From positions 186,001-250,000 of the forward strand of contig NZ_FOUY01000001.1 in assembly GCF_900115005.1 (NCBI RefSeq): a stretch of 64,000 nucleotides of DNA. The letters are read 5' to 3'. Positions 1 to 8,090 of this stretch are shown here, piece by piece. The notes under the pieces were generated by a model. The model did not search any database, was not told the origin of the DNA, and saw only the letters and a list, made by a program, of their open reading frames with translations. Source of the stretch: Pseudonocardia ammonioxydans. GTDB taxonomy: Bacteria > Actinomycetota > Actinomycetes > Mycobacteriales > Pseudonocardiaceae. Position 1 is the first letter of the stretch, and each line of letters starts with the position of its first letter. Made by a program: the position numbers and the translations under genes.

Positions 1-675
1 CCCGCGCTGGCCGGCCAGTTCCGACGGGTCACTCCGACGCTTGACAATGTCGACGTGCGGGTGGTGGCCTCCCGAGGCGGTGCCCGACTGCTGATCGGCA
101 TGGTCCGGGACAACCGCCCGTGGCGGCTGGTGTTCGGCCTGACCGGGCCGCTGGTCGGGGCGTTCGCCTTCAGCGCCTTTTATCTGATCAGCACCACGGT
201 CTGGGAACTGGCTGTCACCATGTCCGTGCTGCAACTAGTGGCTGCGGTGCTCGGGTCGGTGGTCGTGATGGTCGGCTGGCTGATCGCGTATCACCGCCTG
301 TGGGAACAGACCAGGGACAGGCCCGCCGGCGAACGGGAGCAGGCGGTGTTGTTCAACGCGTCCACCGTGCTCACCCTGGCCATCGGTGTCGGTTGCATGT
401 ACGCCGCGTTGTACGTGGTCAACCTGGTTGCGGCGGTGGTCGTGCTCACTCCAGCGGTGTTCGGCCAGTACGTCGGCCCCAACCCGGGTGTCGGTCAATA
501 CATGATCGTCATCCTCCTCGTAACCGCCGCAGCCACCGTGGCCGGCGCGGTGGGGTCGGGTTTCGAGAGCGAGGACTCGATCTGGGAGGCCGCCTACGGC
601 TACCGCGAACGCGAGCGACGCAAGGCACTACGCGACGAACAGAGCCATCGCGAGGAAGCAGAGTCCAGCGCTTGA
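1..675 (+). CDS. Multi-pass membrane protein, 5'-truncated by the window edge
   Basis: The reading frame is open from base 1, so the true start probably lies outside the window; the first in-frame GTG is at base 55. About 224 residues are visible. A short basic stretch (LLIGMVRDNRPWRL) is followed by four or five hydrophobic segments, then a charged C-terminal tail rich in Arg and Glu that should be cytoplasmic. I recognise no catalytic motif. Function unknown; an integral membrane protein is all the sequence supports. Confidence 0.6.
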   Translation, partial: PALAGQFRRVTPTLDNVDVRVVASRGGARLLIGMVRDNRPWRLVFGLTGPLVGAFAFSAFYLISTTVWELAVTMSVLQLVAAVLGSVVVMVGWLIAYHRLWEQTRDRPAGEREQAVLFNASTVLTLAIGVGCMYAALYVVNLVAAVVVLTPAVFGQYVGPNPGVGQYMIVILLVTAAATVAGAVGSGFESEDSIWEAAYGYRERERRKALRDEQSHREEAESSA

Positions 676-1093
676 CGATATCGCCGAGAGAGCACACCGC
701 GGCCAGCGTTGCCCACGACCAAGCCACAGGGGATATCGAGCTTGTGTGAGGTCGCACCGAAGACCGGGAATGGTTCCGCAGCGTCCACTTTCCTGGTGAG
801 CGCGATCGGATTTACAGAGAGCTACCAAACCTCCTCTGACATGCGGCGGAGCCACCGACCACGGTCCCGCGTCCGCGTATCGTCCGCGGCTGGACCGAGT
901 GCCTTCTTGGAGCGCTAGCCCAGACAGCACGACCAGGGGCGGGAGCTGGGAAGATGCGCGAACGGTCGGCGTGAACCGGTGGGCTGTTCCGTCATGGTTC
1001 CGTCGCTTGCGGCCAGCTCCTGCTCGTGGGCGCGCGACGCATGCCTGTGCGAGATCGTGGGCCATAATCGCTAGGTGGCGTAAAGTCCGATTC
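676..1093. other. Intergenic, nothing recognised
   Basis: About 420 bases between the membrane protein and the VOC gene. Short open frames exist on both strands, but none has a recognisable domain or plausible start, and they overlap each other. No clear hairpin or repeat was noted. Confidence 0.4.
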
Positions 1094-1444
1094 ATGGCAA
1101 TTCGCTGGGAGGCGCTGACCGTCGACGCTCTCGACCCGTCGTCTATCGCGCAGTGGTGGGCGCAGACGCTCGACTGGGAGGTGGTGGACTGGCTCCCTGC
1201 GGGTGTGGAGGTACGCCAGCCCGAGCGACAGTCCGCGTCTCTGTTCTTCCTCTCGGTGCCCGAGGCCAAGCAGATCAAGAATCGACTGCACCTCGACCTG
1301 TACGCGGATGATCAGAGCGAGACGATCGATGCGCTCGTCGCTCGTGGCGCCGCCAGGGCCGACGTCGGTCAGCCGGAGGACGCGGCCTGCATCGTGATGC
1401 GTGATCCAGAGGGCAACGAGTTCTGTTTGCTTGATCCCCGTTGA
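1094..1444 (+). CDS. VOC family (glyoxalase-like) protein
   Basis: A 116-residue single-domain vicinal-oxygen-chelate protein. It begins MAIRWEALTVDALDPSSIAQ and ends with the typical closing strand MRDPEGNEFCLLDP, which carries the usual Glu metal-ligand position; LHLDLYADD supplies the central strand and a His. The ATG at 1094 was chosen because the VOC fold starts directly there, although the frame is open further upstream. Members of this Glyoxalase_6-like group are mostly of unknown substrate, so no reaction is assigned. It stands alone in a loosely packed region. Confidence 0.75.
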   Translation: MAIRWEALTVDALDPSSIAQWWAQTLDWEVVDWLPAGVEVRQPERQSASLFFLSVPEAKQIKNRLHLDLYADDQSETIDALVARGAARADVGQPEDAACIVMRDPEGNEFCLLDPR

Positions 1445-1994
1445 CAGGTGATCATCCCCGCCGTCGCAGCTGTGACCCGTGAGTTGATCCCGCTGCCATT
1501 CTCCCGGCTTCCCCTCGTCCTGGCCGCCTGCTCGTCGTAGAGGCGGGGACCAGGGTGGCGCCTGCGCCATCGCGTAGCGACGCCGTAGGCGCCCTGGTGG
1601 CCGTCTCTGCGGCGTGGACACTCACCGGCCGAGGGGCAGCATCCCGTGACGCTCCGTCGTCCTGACGTCCTCGTGCGGTTGCTGCTCGTCGCCCTGGTGC
1701 TCGTCGTCGATCGCCTCGTGGATCCGGGCGCCTCTCCGTGGCTGGGGGCCGGGTAGCCGGCCCCGGCGCCGCGAACGGGCCGGAGGTGTAGTGAGCGAGC
1801 GACGGGGCCGGCGTGGCCGGCCCCGCGCCGCCGGAGGCGGCGCCTTGATCTTCAAGAGGCGGATTCGGCAATCGCGGGCGCAGACACCGACGTGACACAA
1901 ACGCACGACCCTGGCGGCCGGCAGCCGGTCCCGGCGGCGGCGTCTCGGCCCCTGCCGTCGCTCGAGGTCACGGGCCACGCATTCGGGCGTGTGG
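1445..1994. other. Intergenic region with GC-rich hairpins, no gene supported
   Basis: About 550 bases with no gene I can defend. It contains two strong GC-rich inverted repeats, at about 1752-1772 and 1806-1826, both built on GGGGCCGG/CCGGCCCC arms. They could act as terminators for the converging genes on either side. Overlapping open frames exist on the minus strand, but their Arg/Pro/Ala composition is typical of spurious frames in GC-rich DNA. Confidence 0.4.
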
Positions 1995-2330
1995 TCAGAG
2001 CGGGTCGCCGTCGAGCTGGGGTTCGAACTGCCGGTATGCGGTGATGTCGCGGAAGTGGCGGCTGTAGAGGTCGGCCGTCGTGGTCAGGTCGTCGTTGAGC
2101 CCAGGAGCCACGTCGACGACGTGCAGAAGGCGATTCGTGATCGTCTCACCCACGCCGTTCCCGTAGGAGGTCTCCGCACGGCGGCCATGTCGTTCCGCTT
2201 CGGACCGCGCGTCGACGAGTGATGGAGCCCAGAGCACGACCACGTCCTCACGGTAGAGCGGCCGGTAGCTCGCGGCCGACGATGTCGACTCGAACAGGAG
2301 GACGGCAACGAACATCTGCTGGCCGGTCAT
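1995..2330 (-). CDS. DUF4288 domain protein (intact copy)
   Basis: A 111-residue protein matching the DUF4288 pattern: an N-terminal strand FVAVLLFES, then YRPLYREDVVVLWAPS, a helix with EAERHG, a GETITNRLLHVVDV strand, and the closing SRHFRDITAYRQFE. Length is normal for the family, whose function is unknown. Start is ATG at 2330; an internal ATG at 2315 is possible. A diverged second copy lies about 3.6 kb away at 5576-5975 and is clearly decayed. Confidence 0.7.
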   Translation of the reverse strand: MTGQQMFVAVLLFESTSSAASYRPLYREDVVVLWAPSLVDARSEAERHGRRAETSYGNGVGETITNRLLHVVDVAPGLNDDLTTTADLYSRHFRDITAYRQFEPQLDGDPL

Positions 2331-2425
2331 GTCCGCATCGTCGCCTGGCCATCGCCGGCTGGCATCCGGCCGAACCCGGAATCGAGCGCGGGGGTTCGCC
2401 GAGTCTGGTTGCCGTACGTCGTCCG
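2013..2425. repeat. Diverged ~400-bp direct duplication (partner at 5576-5975)
   Basis: The block from about 2013 to 2425 reappears in the same orientation at about 5576-5975. By eye most bases match, with scattered substitutions and several single-base indels. Both copies include the DUF4288 coding sequence and roughly 90 bases upstream of its start. The flanks are unrelated. No insertion-sequence ends were seen. Confidence 0.75.
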
Positions 2426-2449
2426 CGGCCTTTCACCGTCGTGCTCGTC

Positions 2450-2719
2450 TCACTCCGCGTGCGGTCTGCTGCGCGGCCCGTGTTCGATGCGCACCTGCTC
2501 CAGGATCTCGGGGTACTGCTCGGCGGCCTCCTCGTCGTCGAGTGACCAATGGGCCGAGCTCCACGGGATCGGGCAGGGCGATGCATGGAGGGGGTCGGGG
2601 CAGAGGAGGAGTTGGATGCGGTCGACGAGCTCCCGCGCCTGTTCCGGGCCGCAGTAGACGCCAAAACGGATCTCCCAGATCTGCTCAGCGGTGCTCGACA
2701 TGTCGGTGCGATCGCTCAT
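2450..2719 (-). CDS. Small hypothetical protein
   Basis: An 89-residue acidic protein starting at ATG 2719, or at the in-frame ATG at 2701, which fits the conserved-looking start MSSTAEQIWEIRFGVYCGP better. It contains LLLCPDPLHASPCPIPWS and ends in an acidic helix, EEAAEQYPEILEQVRIEHG. The composition is balanced rather than the Arg/Pro-rich pattern of spurious frames. From memory it resembles a family of short actinobacterial hypotheticals with a CPDPxHxxPCPxPW core. It is transcribed in the same direction as the DUF4288 gene 120 bases downstream. Confidence 0.5.
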   Translation of the reverse strand: MSDRTDMSSTAEQIWEIRFGVYCGPEQARELVDRIQLLLCPDPLHASPCPIPWSSAHWSLDDEEAAEQYPEILEQVRIEHGPRSRPHAE

Positions 2720-2869
2720 GTCGCGAGTCTGAGGGGCGCGGCCGTCTGGGACCTCGGGGATGCCCCCGAACCCGCGTTGCGGGTTGTCTCTATGAAGGCG
2801 CGGTTGACCTGCACGGTCACGAGGCAGCCCGGGGAGAACGTGCTTGACAGTCGACCGAAGATTGGCGGC

Positions 2870-3622
2870 GTGTCAGTTACCGACATACTCGTACCAAAGC
2901 TTGCTGATCTTCCCGGTGTCGTTGCCGTGTCACTCGGCGGCAGCCGGGCCCGTGGCACCCACCGGCCGGACAGCGACTGGGACATCGGCGTCTACTACCG
3001 CGGCAGCTTCGACGCCCGGCTCCTCAGCGATCTGGGCTTCGACGGACACGTGGTACAGCCCGGTGGCTGGGGACGGATCATCAACGGCGGAGCCTGGATC
3101 TCCGTCGACGAGCAACCCGTCGACGTGCTGCTGCGCGATCTTGAGGTCATCGACGGCTGGCACGCCGAGGCCGAACAGGGCCGATTCGAGATCGACAATG
3201 TCGAAGGCCACCTCGCCGGTCTGCCCACCTACACACCGCTGGGCGAGATCAGCGTGAACCGTGTTCTGGCCGGCCAGCTACCCGAAGTCGACTACCCGGC
3301 GGCCCTGCGCAGCGCAGCCGAGGCGAGATGGCGGTGGAACGCTGCGTTCTCGCTGCTGTTCGCTGAGCAGTACGCCGAACGCGAAGATCATGTTCTGGCG
3401 TGGGGAATGATGGCGCGCGCCACTGTGCAGGCTGCGCACGCGATCAAAGCCGGACGAGGCGAATGGGTCCTCAACGAGAAGCGCCTCGTCGACGGCGCCG
3501 GGCTCGACGCGGCTCACGAACTCCTCGGAGCCGGCACACGTGACCTGCCGACCGCCGTGAAGGACCTGCGGACGCTCCTCGACCCGCCGCGCCTGGACGA
3601 ACTCAGCGCACACGACGCCTGA
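2870..3622 (+). CDS. Nucleotidyltransferase-fold protein
   Basis: About 250 residues from GTG 2870. The N-terminal half has the polymerase-beta nucleotidyltransferase signature SLGGSRARGTHRPDSDWDIG: the GS motif, then Ser-Asp-x-Asp providing two metal-binding Asp residues. A third acidic residue is likely in VDVLLRDLE. The C-terminal half is helical and resembles the accessory domain of aminoglycoside-type nucleotidyltransferases. The frame extends upstream to 2549, but that part overlaps the opposite-strand small gene and has no domain character, so GTG 2870 is preferred. Substrate unknown. Confidence 0.7.
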   Translation: MSVTDILVPKLADLPGVVAVSLGGSRARGTHRPDSDWDIGVYYRGSFDARLLSDLGFDGHVVQPGGWGRIINGGAWISVDEQPVDVLLRDLEVIDGWHAEAEQGRFEIDNVEGHLAGLPTYTPLGEISVNRVLAGQLPEVDYPAALRSAAEARWRWNAAFSLLFAEQYAEREDHVLAWGMMARATVQAAHAIKAGRGEWVLNEKRLVDGAGLDAAHELLGAGTRDLPTAVKDLRTLLDPPRLDELSAHDA

Positions 3623-3744
3623 CACCCCTGCCGCTCTCGCTCGGTTTGTTCGTGGATCCGAGCGAGATGGCCGTGCTCGACGGCCCATAGCTCGAACGAT
3701 GGTCCCTCGCCGTCGGCGGTCCACCGCATGTGCCCGGCTGCTGA

Positions 3745-4128
3745 CTATCCGGCTGGCGGGAACGGTTCGCCCTGCCAGAAGTGCCAGCGGTAACCCCAAG
3801 GATCAGTCACATCGATGGCTCGCGGACCGTACGGCTCATCTCGTGGCGGGTCGATCGCGACACCGCTAGTGCGGATGTACTCGTAGTGGGCGTCGACATC
3901 ATCGACGTGCACGATCAGCAGAAGGCCAGCGCCCTCGCCCTCGATCGGTGCCCGACCTCCGATCGCGACCCGGGTACCGCCGCCAAGCTCGATCTCGGCC
4001 TCCATGATCTCTCCGTCGGGAGTGGTCCAGCGCTTATCGGGACCGAAGCCGAGATGGCGAGAAAGCCAGTCGAGGGCCGCGGCCGGGTCGCCGTAGTACA
4101 GATAGGGGCTCAGTCCTGTGACGGTCAT
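3745..4128 (-). CDS. VOC family protein
   Basis: A 127-residue VOC protein starting at ATG 4128 (MTVTGLSPYLYYGDPAAALD). It shows the split beta-alpha-beta-beta-beta pattern: RHLGFGPDKRW and EAEIELGG in the first half, HVDDVDAHYEYI and a closing DVTDPWGYRWHFWQGE in the second. The frame is open to 4260, but the earlier part is not VOC-like. The substrate cannot be read from sequence; antibiotic-resistance and glyoxalase members share this fold. Confidence 0.75.
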   Translation of the reverse strand: MTVTGLSPYLYYGDPAAALDWLSRHLGFGPDKRWTTPDGEIMEAEIELGGGTRVAIGGRAPIEGEGAGLLLIVHVDDVDAHYEYIRTSGVAIDPPRDEPYGPRAIDVTDPWGYRWHFWQGEPFPPAG

Positions 4129-4466
4129 GTCGCGATCATGGCAAACACGCGGCGCGCCAGCTTGGAGGAATCCGATCACCTGGCGGCGAGCACAGATCAT
4201 CCGGATGGCCGCATCCCGGTGCCGCACGACCACCGCCCACCCGGATACCCCGGATTCCATCGGCCAACGGCACGCACTGATCGTCAGCGGGTGTCACGCG
4301 GAACTCGATCGTGGTTTCCCGCCGGCTCTTGCGCTTCCCGGCCGCGCACGGCATCGCCGCTCTCGTTCTGATGCTCGAAGCCCCGCGTCGAGCTTCCTAG
4401 GAGTGATGGTCCACCTCCGCACACAGACTGCTATCACAGCACTCGTCACCCCACCGCCCTGAGCGG
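4129..4466. other. Intergenic, possible gene remnant
   Basis: About 340 bases between two minus-strand genes. Short frames on both strands carry no recognisable domain. Low coding character and position among decayed genes suggest degraded sequence, but I cannot name its origin. Confidence 0.35.
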
Positions 4467-4892
4467 CTACTCGGAGCCAGACCGTGGGAACCCGAAGACG
4501 ACGGCAGGTTCGGTGAGTCCGTCGTTGTGATGGTGGACGACTTTGCCGATGCAGTCGGCACCGAGTCGTTCGTAGAGCCGGATCGCGGCCTTATCCTTGG
4601 ACATGACATCCAACGCAACGGTGCACCCACTCTGGTGGGCGTGTTCGAGCGCTGTGGTCACCAGGCGACGTCCCACCCCGGAAGAGCGATAGGCGGGGTC
4701 GACGAAGAGTCGGACGACGATCGCGAGTCCAGCCGGTGACTTGCCAGTCTTCTCGACCCACACCCGGACAGCGTCGTCGACCGGACCAGCATTGGTCAGG
4801 GTGACCTGCCCAATCGGGGTGTTGTCTACGACAGCGGTCCAGCTCTGCAGGGTGTCATCAGCGAGGAGGTCAGGAATCTGTCTTGACCTCAA
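4467..4892 (-). CDS. GNAT acetyltransferase, probably lacking its N-terminus
   Basis: The C-terminal two thirds of a GNAT acetyltransferase are clear: VRLFVDPAYRSSGVGRRLV is motif A with the acetyl-CoA loop (R-x-x-G-x-G-R), followed by VMSKDKAAIRLYERLGADC (motif B). No ATG or GTG lies in frame near the expected start; the best candidate is TTG at 4892. From there only about 10 residues precede LADDTLQSW, where related enzymes usually have 30-50. The N-terminal strand and helix therefore seem to be missing, and the start region abuts the divergent SnoaL-like pseudogene. Probably non-functional or very short. Confidence 0.6.
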   Translation of the reverse strand: MRSRQIPDLLADDTLQSWTAVVDNTPIGQVTLTNAGPVDDAVRVWVEKTGKSPAGLAIVVRLFVDPAYRSSGVGRRLVTTALEHAHQSGCTVALDVMSKDKAAIRLYERLGADCIGKVVHHHNDGLTEPAVVFGFPRSGSE

Positions 4893-4910
4893 GTTATGTT
4901 CAGCTATGAC
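4883..4910 (+). promoter_or_regulatory. Candidate promoter for the SnoaL-like gene
   Basis: TTGACC at 4883-4888 and TATGAC at 4905-4910 are separated by 16 bases, close to sigma-70-type elements. The start codon of the downstream frame at 4920 would leave a very short leader. The TTGACCTCAAGTTA core also resembles promoters bound by MerR-family activators, but only one half of the dyad is well preserved. Inference from pattern only. Confidence 0.35.
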
Positions 4911-4919
4911 ACTGTCGTC

Positions 4920-5350
4920 ATGGACATCCCCATCATCGAGGACCAAAGCACCGACCACTCCGACGACCGAGCTGCCATCACCGCACTGATCGCCGACATC
5001 GAACGCGGTTTCAACAGCAACGATGCAGATCTGCTCACCAGTCCGCTCGCTGGCAACGCGTCGACGGTGAACGTGGTCGGGATGCACACCGCCGACCGGG
5101 ACGCGGCATTGGTCACGAGCCGCGCCGGCCTCGGGGGCCCTTACGCAACGAGATCGCGGACTACGAGCTCGCCGACCTGCTATTCATCCGGCCCGACGTC
5201 GCTGTCGCCCACAAGCACGCATGGGCCATCGAGGATGGACGGCGCACCACAACCGCTCCCGCGATGATCGCGCTCTACGTCCTCGTCAAGCACGACGGTC
5301 GCTGGTGGGTGGTGGCCCGACAGAACACAGCGACTCAAACGTCGCAGTAG
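4920..5350 (+). pseudogene. SnoaL-like/DUF4440 (SgcJ/EcaC-type) gene with a frameshift
   Basis: The first part (ATG 4920, or 4896) reads MDIPIIEDQSTDHSDDRAAI then LIADIERGFNSNDADLLTSP, a typical start of SgcJ/EcaC-type SnoaL-like proteins. The frame breaks at a run of five G at 5133-5137. The second half continues in another frame as PLRNEIADYELADLLFIRP, DVAVAHKHAWAI and HDGRWWVVARQNTA, stopping at TAG 5350. One extra G would restore a single frame of about 143 codons. Either a recent frameshift or a sequencing error in a homopolymer. The family has a cystatin-like fold and varied roles. Confidence 0.65.
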
Positions 5351-5456
5351 AGCCCAATGGGACCGGCATCCGGGCCTCTGAGATGTCGTGGCGACTACAT
5401 ACCAGACCGACAAGATTTTCTGGGAGACCGAGCAGGCCGCCATAATACAGGCACTG

Positions 5457-5505
5457 AAACGGCGCTGACCAGTGGGAACCGTCTCCCCGTCGGTCAGCGG
5501 CGTTT
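5457..5505. terminator. Inverted repeat, probable terminator
   Basis: A 14-bp stem with one mismatch: AAACGGCGCTGACC at 5457-5470 pairs with GGTCAGCGGCGTTT at 5492-5505, across a 21-base loop. It lies just after the SnoaL-like pseudogene and before the decayed DUF4288 copy. There is no T-run, as is common in actinobacteria. Confidence 0.5.
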
Positions 5506-5575
5506 CGGTGGTTAGGCCGTCTCCGACGGCTCCGCGAGGGCAGCTTGCATTCGGTCACAGCGGAGTCACCATTGG

Positions 5576-5975
5576 GCTGGGGTTCGAACTGCCGGTATGC
5601 CGTGATGTCGCGAAAGTGGCGGCTGTAGGAGATCGGCCGTCGTGGTCAGGTCGTCGTTGAGCCCAGGAGCCACGTCGACGACCTGCAGGAGGCGACTCGT
5701 GATCGTCTCGCCCGCGCCGTTCTCGTAGTAAGCATCCGCACACTGGCCGTAGTGTTCCGCTTCGGACTGCGCGTCAGCGAGTGATGGAGCGCGGAGCACG
5801 ACCACGTCCTCGTGGTAGAGCGGCCGGTAGGTCGCGGCCAGCGATGTCGGCTCGAACAGGAGGACGGCAACGAAATCTGCTGGTCGGTCGTGTCCGCATC
5901 GTTGCCTGACCGTCGCCAGCCGACATCCGGCCGAACCCGGAGTCGAGCGCAGGGTCGCCCATGTTGGTTGCCGCG
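5576..5975 (-). pseudogene. Decayed DUF4288 copy
   Basis: Second member of the duplicated block. Compared with the intact copy at 1995-2330, the start ATG has become ACG; one base is lost just after it (CAGATGTTC became CAGATTTC); and one base is gained near the 3' end, so the conserved ending SRHFRD is read out of frame. The middle is still recognisable as FVAVLLFEP, YRPLYHEDVVVLRAPS and GETITSRLLQVVDVAP. Three independent lesions make function very unlikely. Confidence 0.75.
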
Positions 5976-6047
5976 CCGGCCGCAGCCGTTGTCGACGGAT
6001 CCTGAAACCCGACCCGCTGGCGTTAGAACCCGCCGACCCCAGAAGGG

Positions 6048-6845
6048 TCACTCTTCAAGATCTGTTGACAGGCTGTCCTGGTCCAGCCCATGTCGCACGG
6101 CGATCTCGACCGGGGAAGAGTCCCCTTCGTCGCGGGCGAAGTCGAGGTCGCCTGTCGGCTCCAGCGGTGGTTGGGCGATGAAGCGGACGCCGCTTCCGTG
6201 GTGGGGCTGGGCACCGTGGATCAGGAACGGGTGGCACAGGTACACATCACCAGCCCGTCCTGTGGCGAGCGTTTTCGGTCGGTGCTGGGAGGCTCGCCCG
6301 GCCTCCTGGCACAACGCCATCCACTCCCGACCGGCGTCGCCGCTCGGTGCCAGCAACGGCACCACGTCCCGATGCGAGCCGATGCGGATCCGAGTCGGGG
6401 CATCGTCCGGGCCGATGTCGGAGAACAGGAACAGCATCAACAGCGCGCGGCCCCGCGAGCGCAGGTTTACCCTCCCCTTGCCCTGATCGTCGGCGAAACT
6501 GGCATCCAGGTGCCAACCCGCGTCACCCGGATCGTCCGGGTGTGGGAACCGGATGGGAAAGGTCCCCAGTCCTGGTGGGGCGACCCAACGTCCCGTCCCG
6601 ACAAGCTGGTCGTAGGCACCGTGCAGTGTCGCTGTGTTGGCCGCGCACACGAACGGTTCCTCGACGCAGCTGTCGATCCGCACGACCGGCTGCGTCCACG
6701 TACGGGGATCGTCGGGGTTCAGACCGGTCTTGTGCCATAGAACCGCACGGCACTCGTCGGCCACTGGACGAGGAAACGCGCCCGGTACGTGGACGAAGCC
6801 ATCCTGGATGAAGCGAGAGACCTGGTTGTCGCTAAGGGCAGACAT
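6048..6845 (-). CDS. Phytanoyl-CoA dioxygenase family protein (Fe(II)/2OG)
   Basis: About 265 residues from ATG 6845 (MSALSDNQVSRFIQDGFVHV); an upstream in-frame ATG at 6863 is less likely. The fold is that of PhyH-type Fe(II)/2-oxoglutarate dioxygenases: GWHLDASF gives the His-x-Asp metal ligands, CHPFLIHGAQPHHG the distal His, and GVRFIAQPP the Arg that binds 2-oxoglutarate. Length is normal. Such enzymes hydroxylate diverse small molecules, and the substrate cannot be inferred. It is a single gene, with the CutA-like gene about 140 bases upstream in the same direction. Confidence 0.8.
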   Translation of the reverse strand: MSALSDNQVSRFIQDGFVHVPGAFPRPVADECRAVLWHKTGLNPDDPRTWTQPVVRIDSCVEEPFVCAANTATLHGAYDQLVGTGRWVAPPGLGTFPIRFPHPDDPGDAGWHLDASFADDQGKGRVNLRSRGRALLMLFLFSDIGPDDAPTRIRIGSHRDVVPLLAPSGDAGREWMALCQEAGRASQHRPKTLATGRAGDVYLCHPFLIHGAQPHHGSGVRFIAQPPLEPTGDLDFARDEGDSSPVEIAVRHGLDQDSLSTDLEE

Positions 6846-6991
6846 CGCTGCGATCACCTCCACAGCGATCGTCCTTCAGCATCGATCACTCGGCGACAGA
6901 TTTCTTGCCCCGACCTGGCCGGGTCACACTACAGTCACCCCTGGCGGCGACCGCGCGCGGAACCTCGATGCGAACCGGCCAGTGCCGCCTA

Positions 6992-7327
6992 CTACGGCTC
7001 GGTCTGCTCACCGATCCAGGCGAGATAGGTTGGGCTGCCGTCGTGGATCGGGCGCGCGCTGATACTGGGAACGTCATAGGGGTGCGCATCCGTCGCCCGC
7101 TCGACGATGGCCGGGATGAGGCTCCGGCGGGTGTGGAGGGCTGCACGGCCTTCGGTCCGATCGTGAACCTCGCCGGACCAGCGGTAGGTCGACTGAACGG
7201 GCGCGAAGTTGTGCACGTTGGACGCGAGCCGCTCGGAGACGAGGCTGCGGGTGAAGTTGCGCAACCAGTCCGGATCGGGTGCGGTGATCACGACTTCGCA
7301 CAGTTCGACGTCGTTGCAAGCGCTCAC
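6992..7327 (-). CDS. CutA-like divalent cation tolerance protein
   Basis: 111 residues from GTG 7327. CEVVITAPDPDWLRNFTRSL, VSERLASNVHNFAPVQSTYR and WSGEVHDRTEGRAALHTRRS follow the CutA pattern: a ferredoxin-like domain that trimerises, with the usual N-x-x-P/V-x-S-x-Y-x-W-x-G-x-V core. CutA proteins are linked to copper tolerance in E. coli, but their biochemical role is unsettled. The start overlaps the stop of the XRE regulator (GTGA), so the two are almost certainly co-transcribed and translationally coupled. The pairing is unusual. Confidence 0.75.
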   Translation of the reverse strand: MSACNDVELCEVVITAPDPDWLRNFTRSLVSERLASNVHNFAPVQSTYRWSGEVHDRTEGRAALHTRRSLIPAIVERATDAHPYDVPSISARPIHDGSPTYLAWIGEQTEP

Positions 7328-7944
7328 GGTGTGATCCCTCGTGCGGCGATGAGGCCGGTCATGCTCTGTTCGGAGTCGTCTCGGGTCTTGCCCATCGTGG
7401 CCCATCCGGTCATGACCTGGTCGTCGTAGCCGAGCCCGACCCACCGGCCGGTGAACTCGATGCCGTGCGGGTGCATGGCGAGAAACATCGTCCCCTTCGA
7501 GCGGACGGCGCCGTCGGCGGCGGCATACCACCCTGTGAGGACCTGGTTGTCCCACAGGCGTAGCTCGCCGGTCCACAGGTAGCCGCCCTCGTCCTGGCTG
7601 AGTCCCCGTTGGGTGGCGGCGATGTGGACCAGGTCGCCCTCCTGGCGCATGTGTACGGGCTGGGTCGCGACCTTCTCGACCCCATCGCGGGTGGTCTGCC
7701 AGGACGCCCACCAGTCGCCGGTCAGCGTGACCCGCCCTGGGGTGCGTCCGGCCAGCTCGGTCACCGAAACGCCGAGCGCGTCGGCGATGGTCAGGGCTAC
7801 CGACAGCAGGGGTTGTTGCTCGCCGGCTTCGTAGCGGCGGACCTGCCGGGTGTCGACGCCGGCCACGCGCGCCAGGTCGGCCTGCGACATGCCGAGATCC
7901 GCTCGGCGTCGGCGGATCACTTCGCCCATTTCCACAGTGCCCAT
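7324..7944 (-). CDS. XRE-family regulator with C-terminal beta-rich domain
   Basis: 206 residues. Residues about 6-66 are a Cro/C1-type helix-turn-helix (VIRRRRADLGMSQADLARVA, then DTRQVRRYEAGEQQP). The remainder is beta-rich with repeated Gly-Trp strands (LTGDWWASWQTTRDG, LTGWYAAADGAVRSKGTMFL, FTGRWVGLGYD), suggesting a lipocalin- or barrel-like sensing domain. It lies next to the AICE, divergent from the element's first gene, with palindromic sites between them. A role as the element's repressor is plausible but inferred. The CutA-like gene follows with a GTGA overlap. Confidence 0.7.
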   Translation of the reverse strand: MGTVEMGEVIRRRRADLGMSQADLARVAGVDTRQVRRYEAGEQQPLLSVALTIADALGVSVTELAGRTPGRVTLTGDWWASWQTTRDGVEKVATQPVHMRQEGDLVHIAATQRGLSQDEGGYLWTGELRLWDNQVLTGWYAAADGAVRSKGTMFLAMHPHGIEFTGRWVGLGYDDQVMTGWATMGKTRDDSEQSMTGLIAARGITP

Positions 7945-7950
7945 CCTCGG

Positions 7951-8010
7951 AGGACTTGCTAGTCCTTGACAAGCGGACTAGTTCGCCTCATTGTAGGTCT
8001 AGTTAGTCCT
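7951..8010. promoter_or_regulatory. Divergent operator/promoter region with CTAGTCC palindromes
   Basis: CTAGTCC (7959-7965) and GGACTAG (7975-7981) form a perfect 7-bp inverted repeat embracing a TTGACA (7966-7971). More half-sites occur at 7951-7955 (AGGAC) and 8004-8010 (TAGTCCT). On the minus strand TACAAT (7995-7990) could be a -10 element for the XRE gene. The arrangement fits autoregulation plus control of the rightward AICE genes by the XRE protein. Inference from position and symmetry. Confidence 0.55.
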
Positions 8011-8090
8011 CTGTAGGGGCGGATAAGACCGCCTTGCCGGGCTGACCTCGGCGGACCGATGGCCCGCCGCTCAACCCGAGGAGAAGCAAC

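Noticed and set aside
899..1093. N-terminal extension of the VOC gene back to 899
   Set aside because: The VOC fold starts exactly at ATG 1094, and the upstream residues are Arg/Ser-rich without family resemblance.
2015..2035. GGGGTTCGAACTGCCGG, like a tRNA T-arm (also at about 5578)
   Set aside because: It is coding sequence for the conserved FEPQ end of DUF4288 on the minus strand; no tRNA cloverleaf or acceptor stem surrounds it.
5388..5468. 26-codon frame VATTYQTDKIFWETEQAAII... after the SnoaL-like pseudogene
   Set aside because: Too short to assign, no ribosome-binding site, and its end runs into the terminator stem; perhaps a gene fragment.
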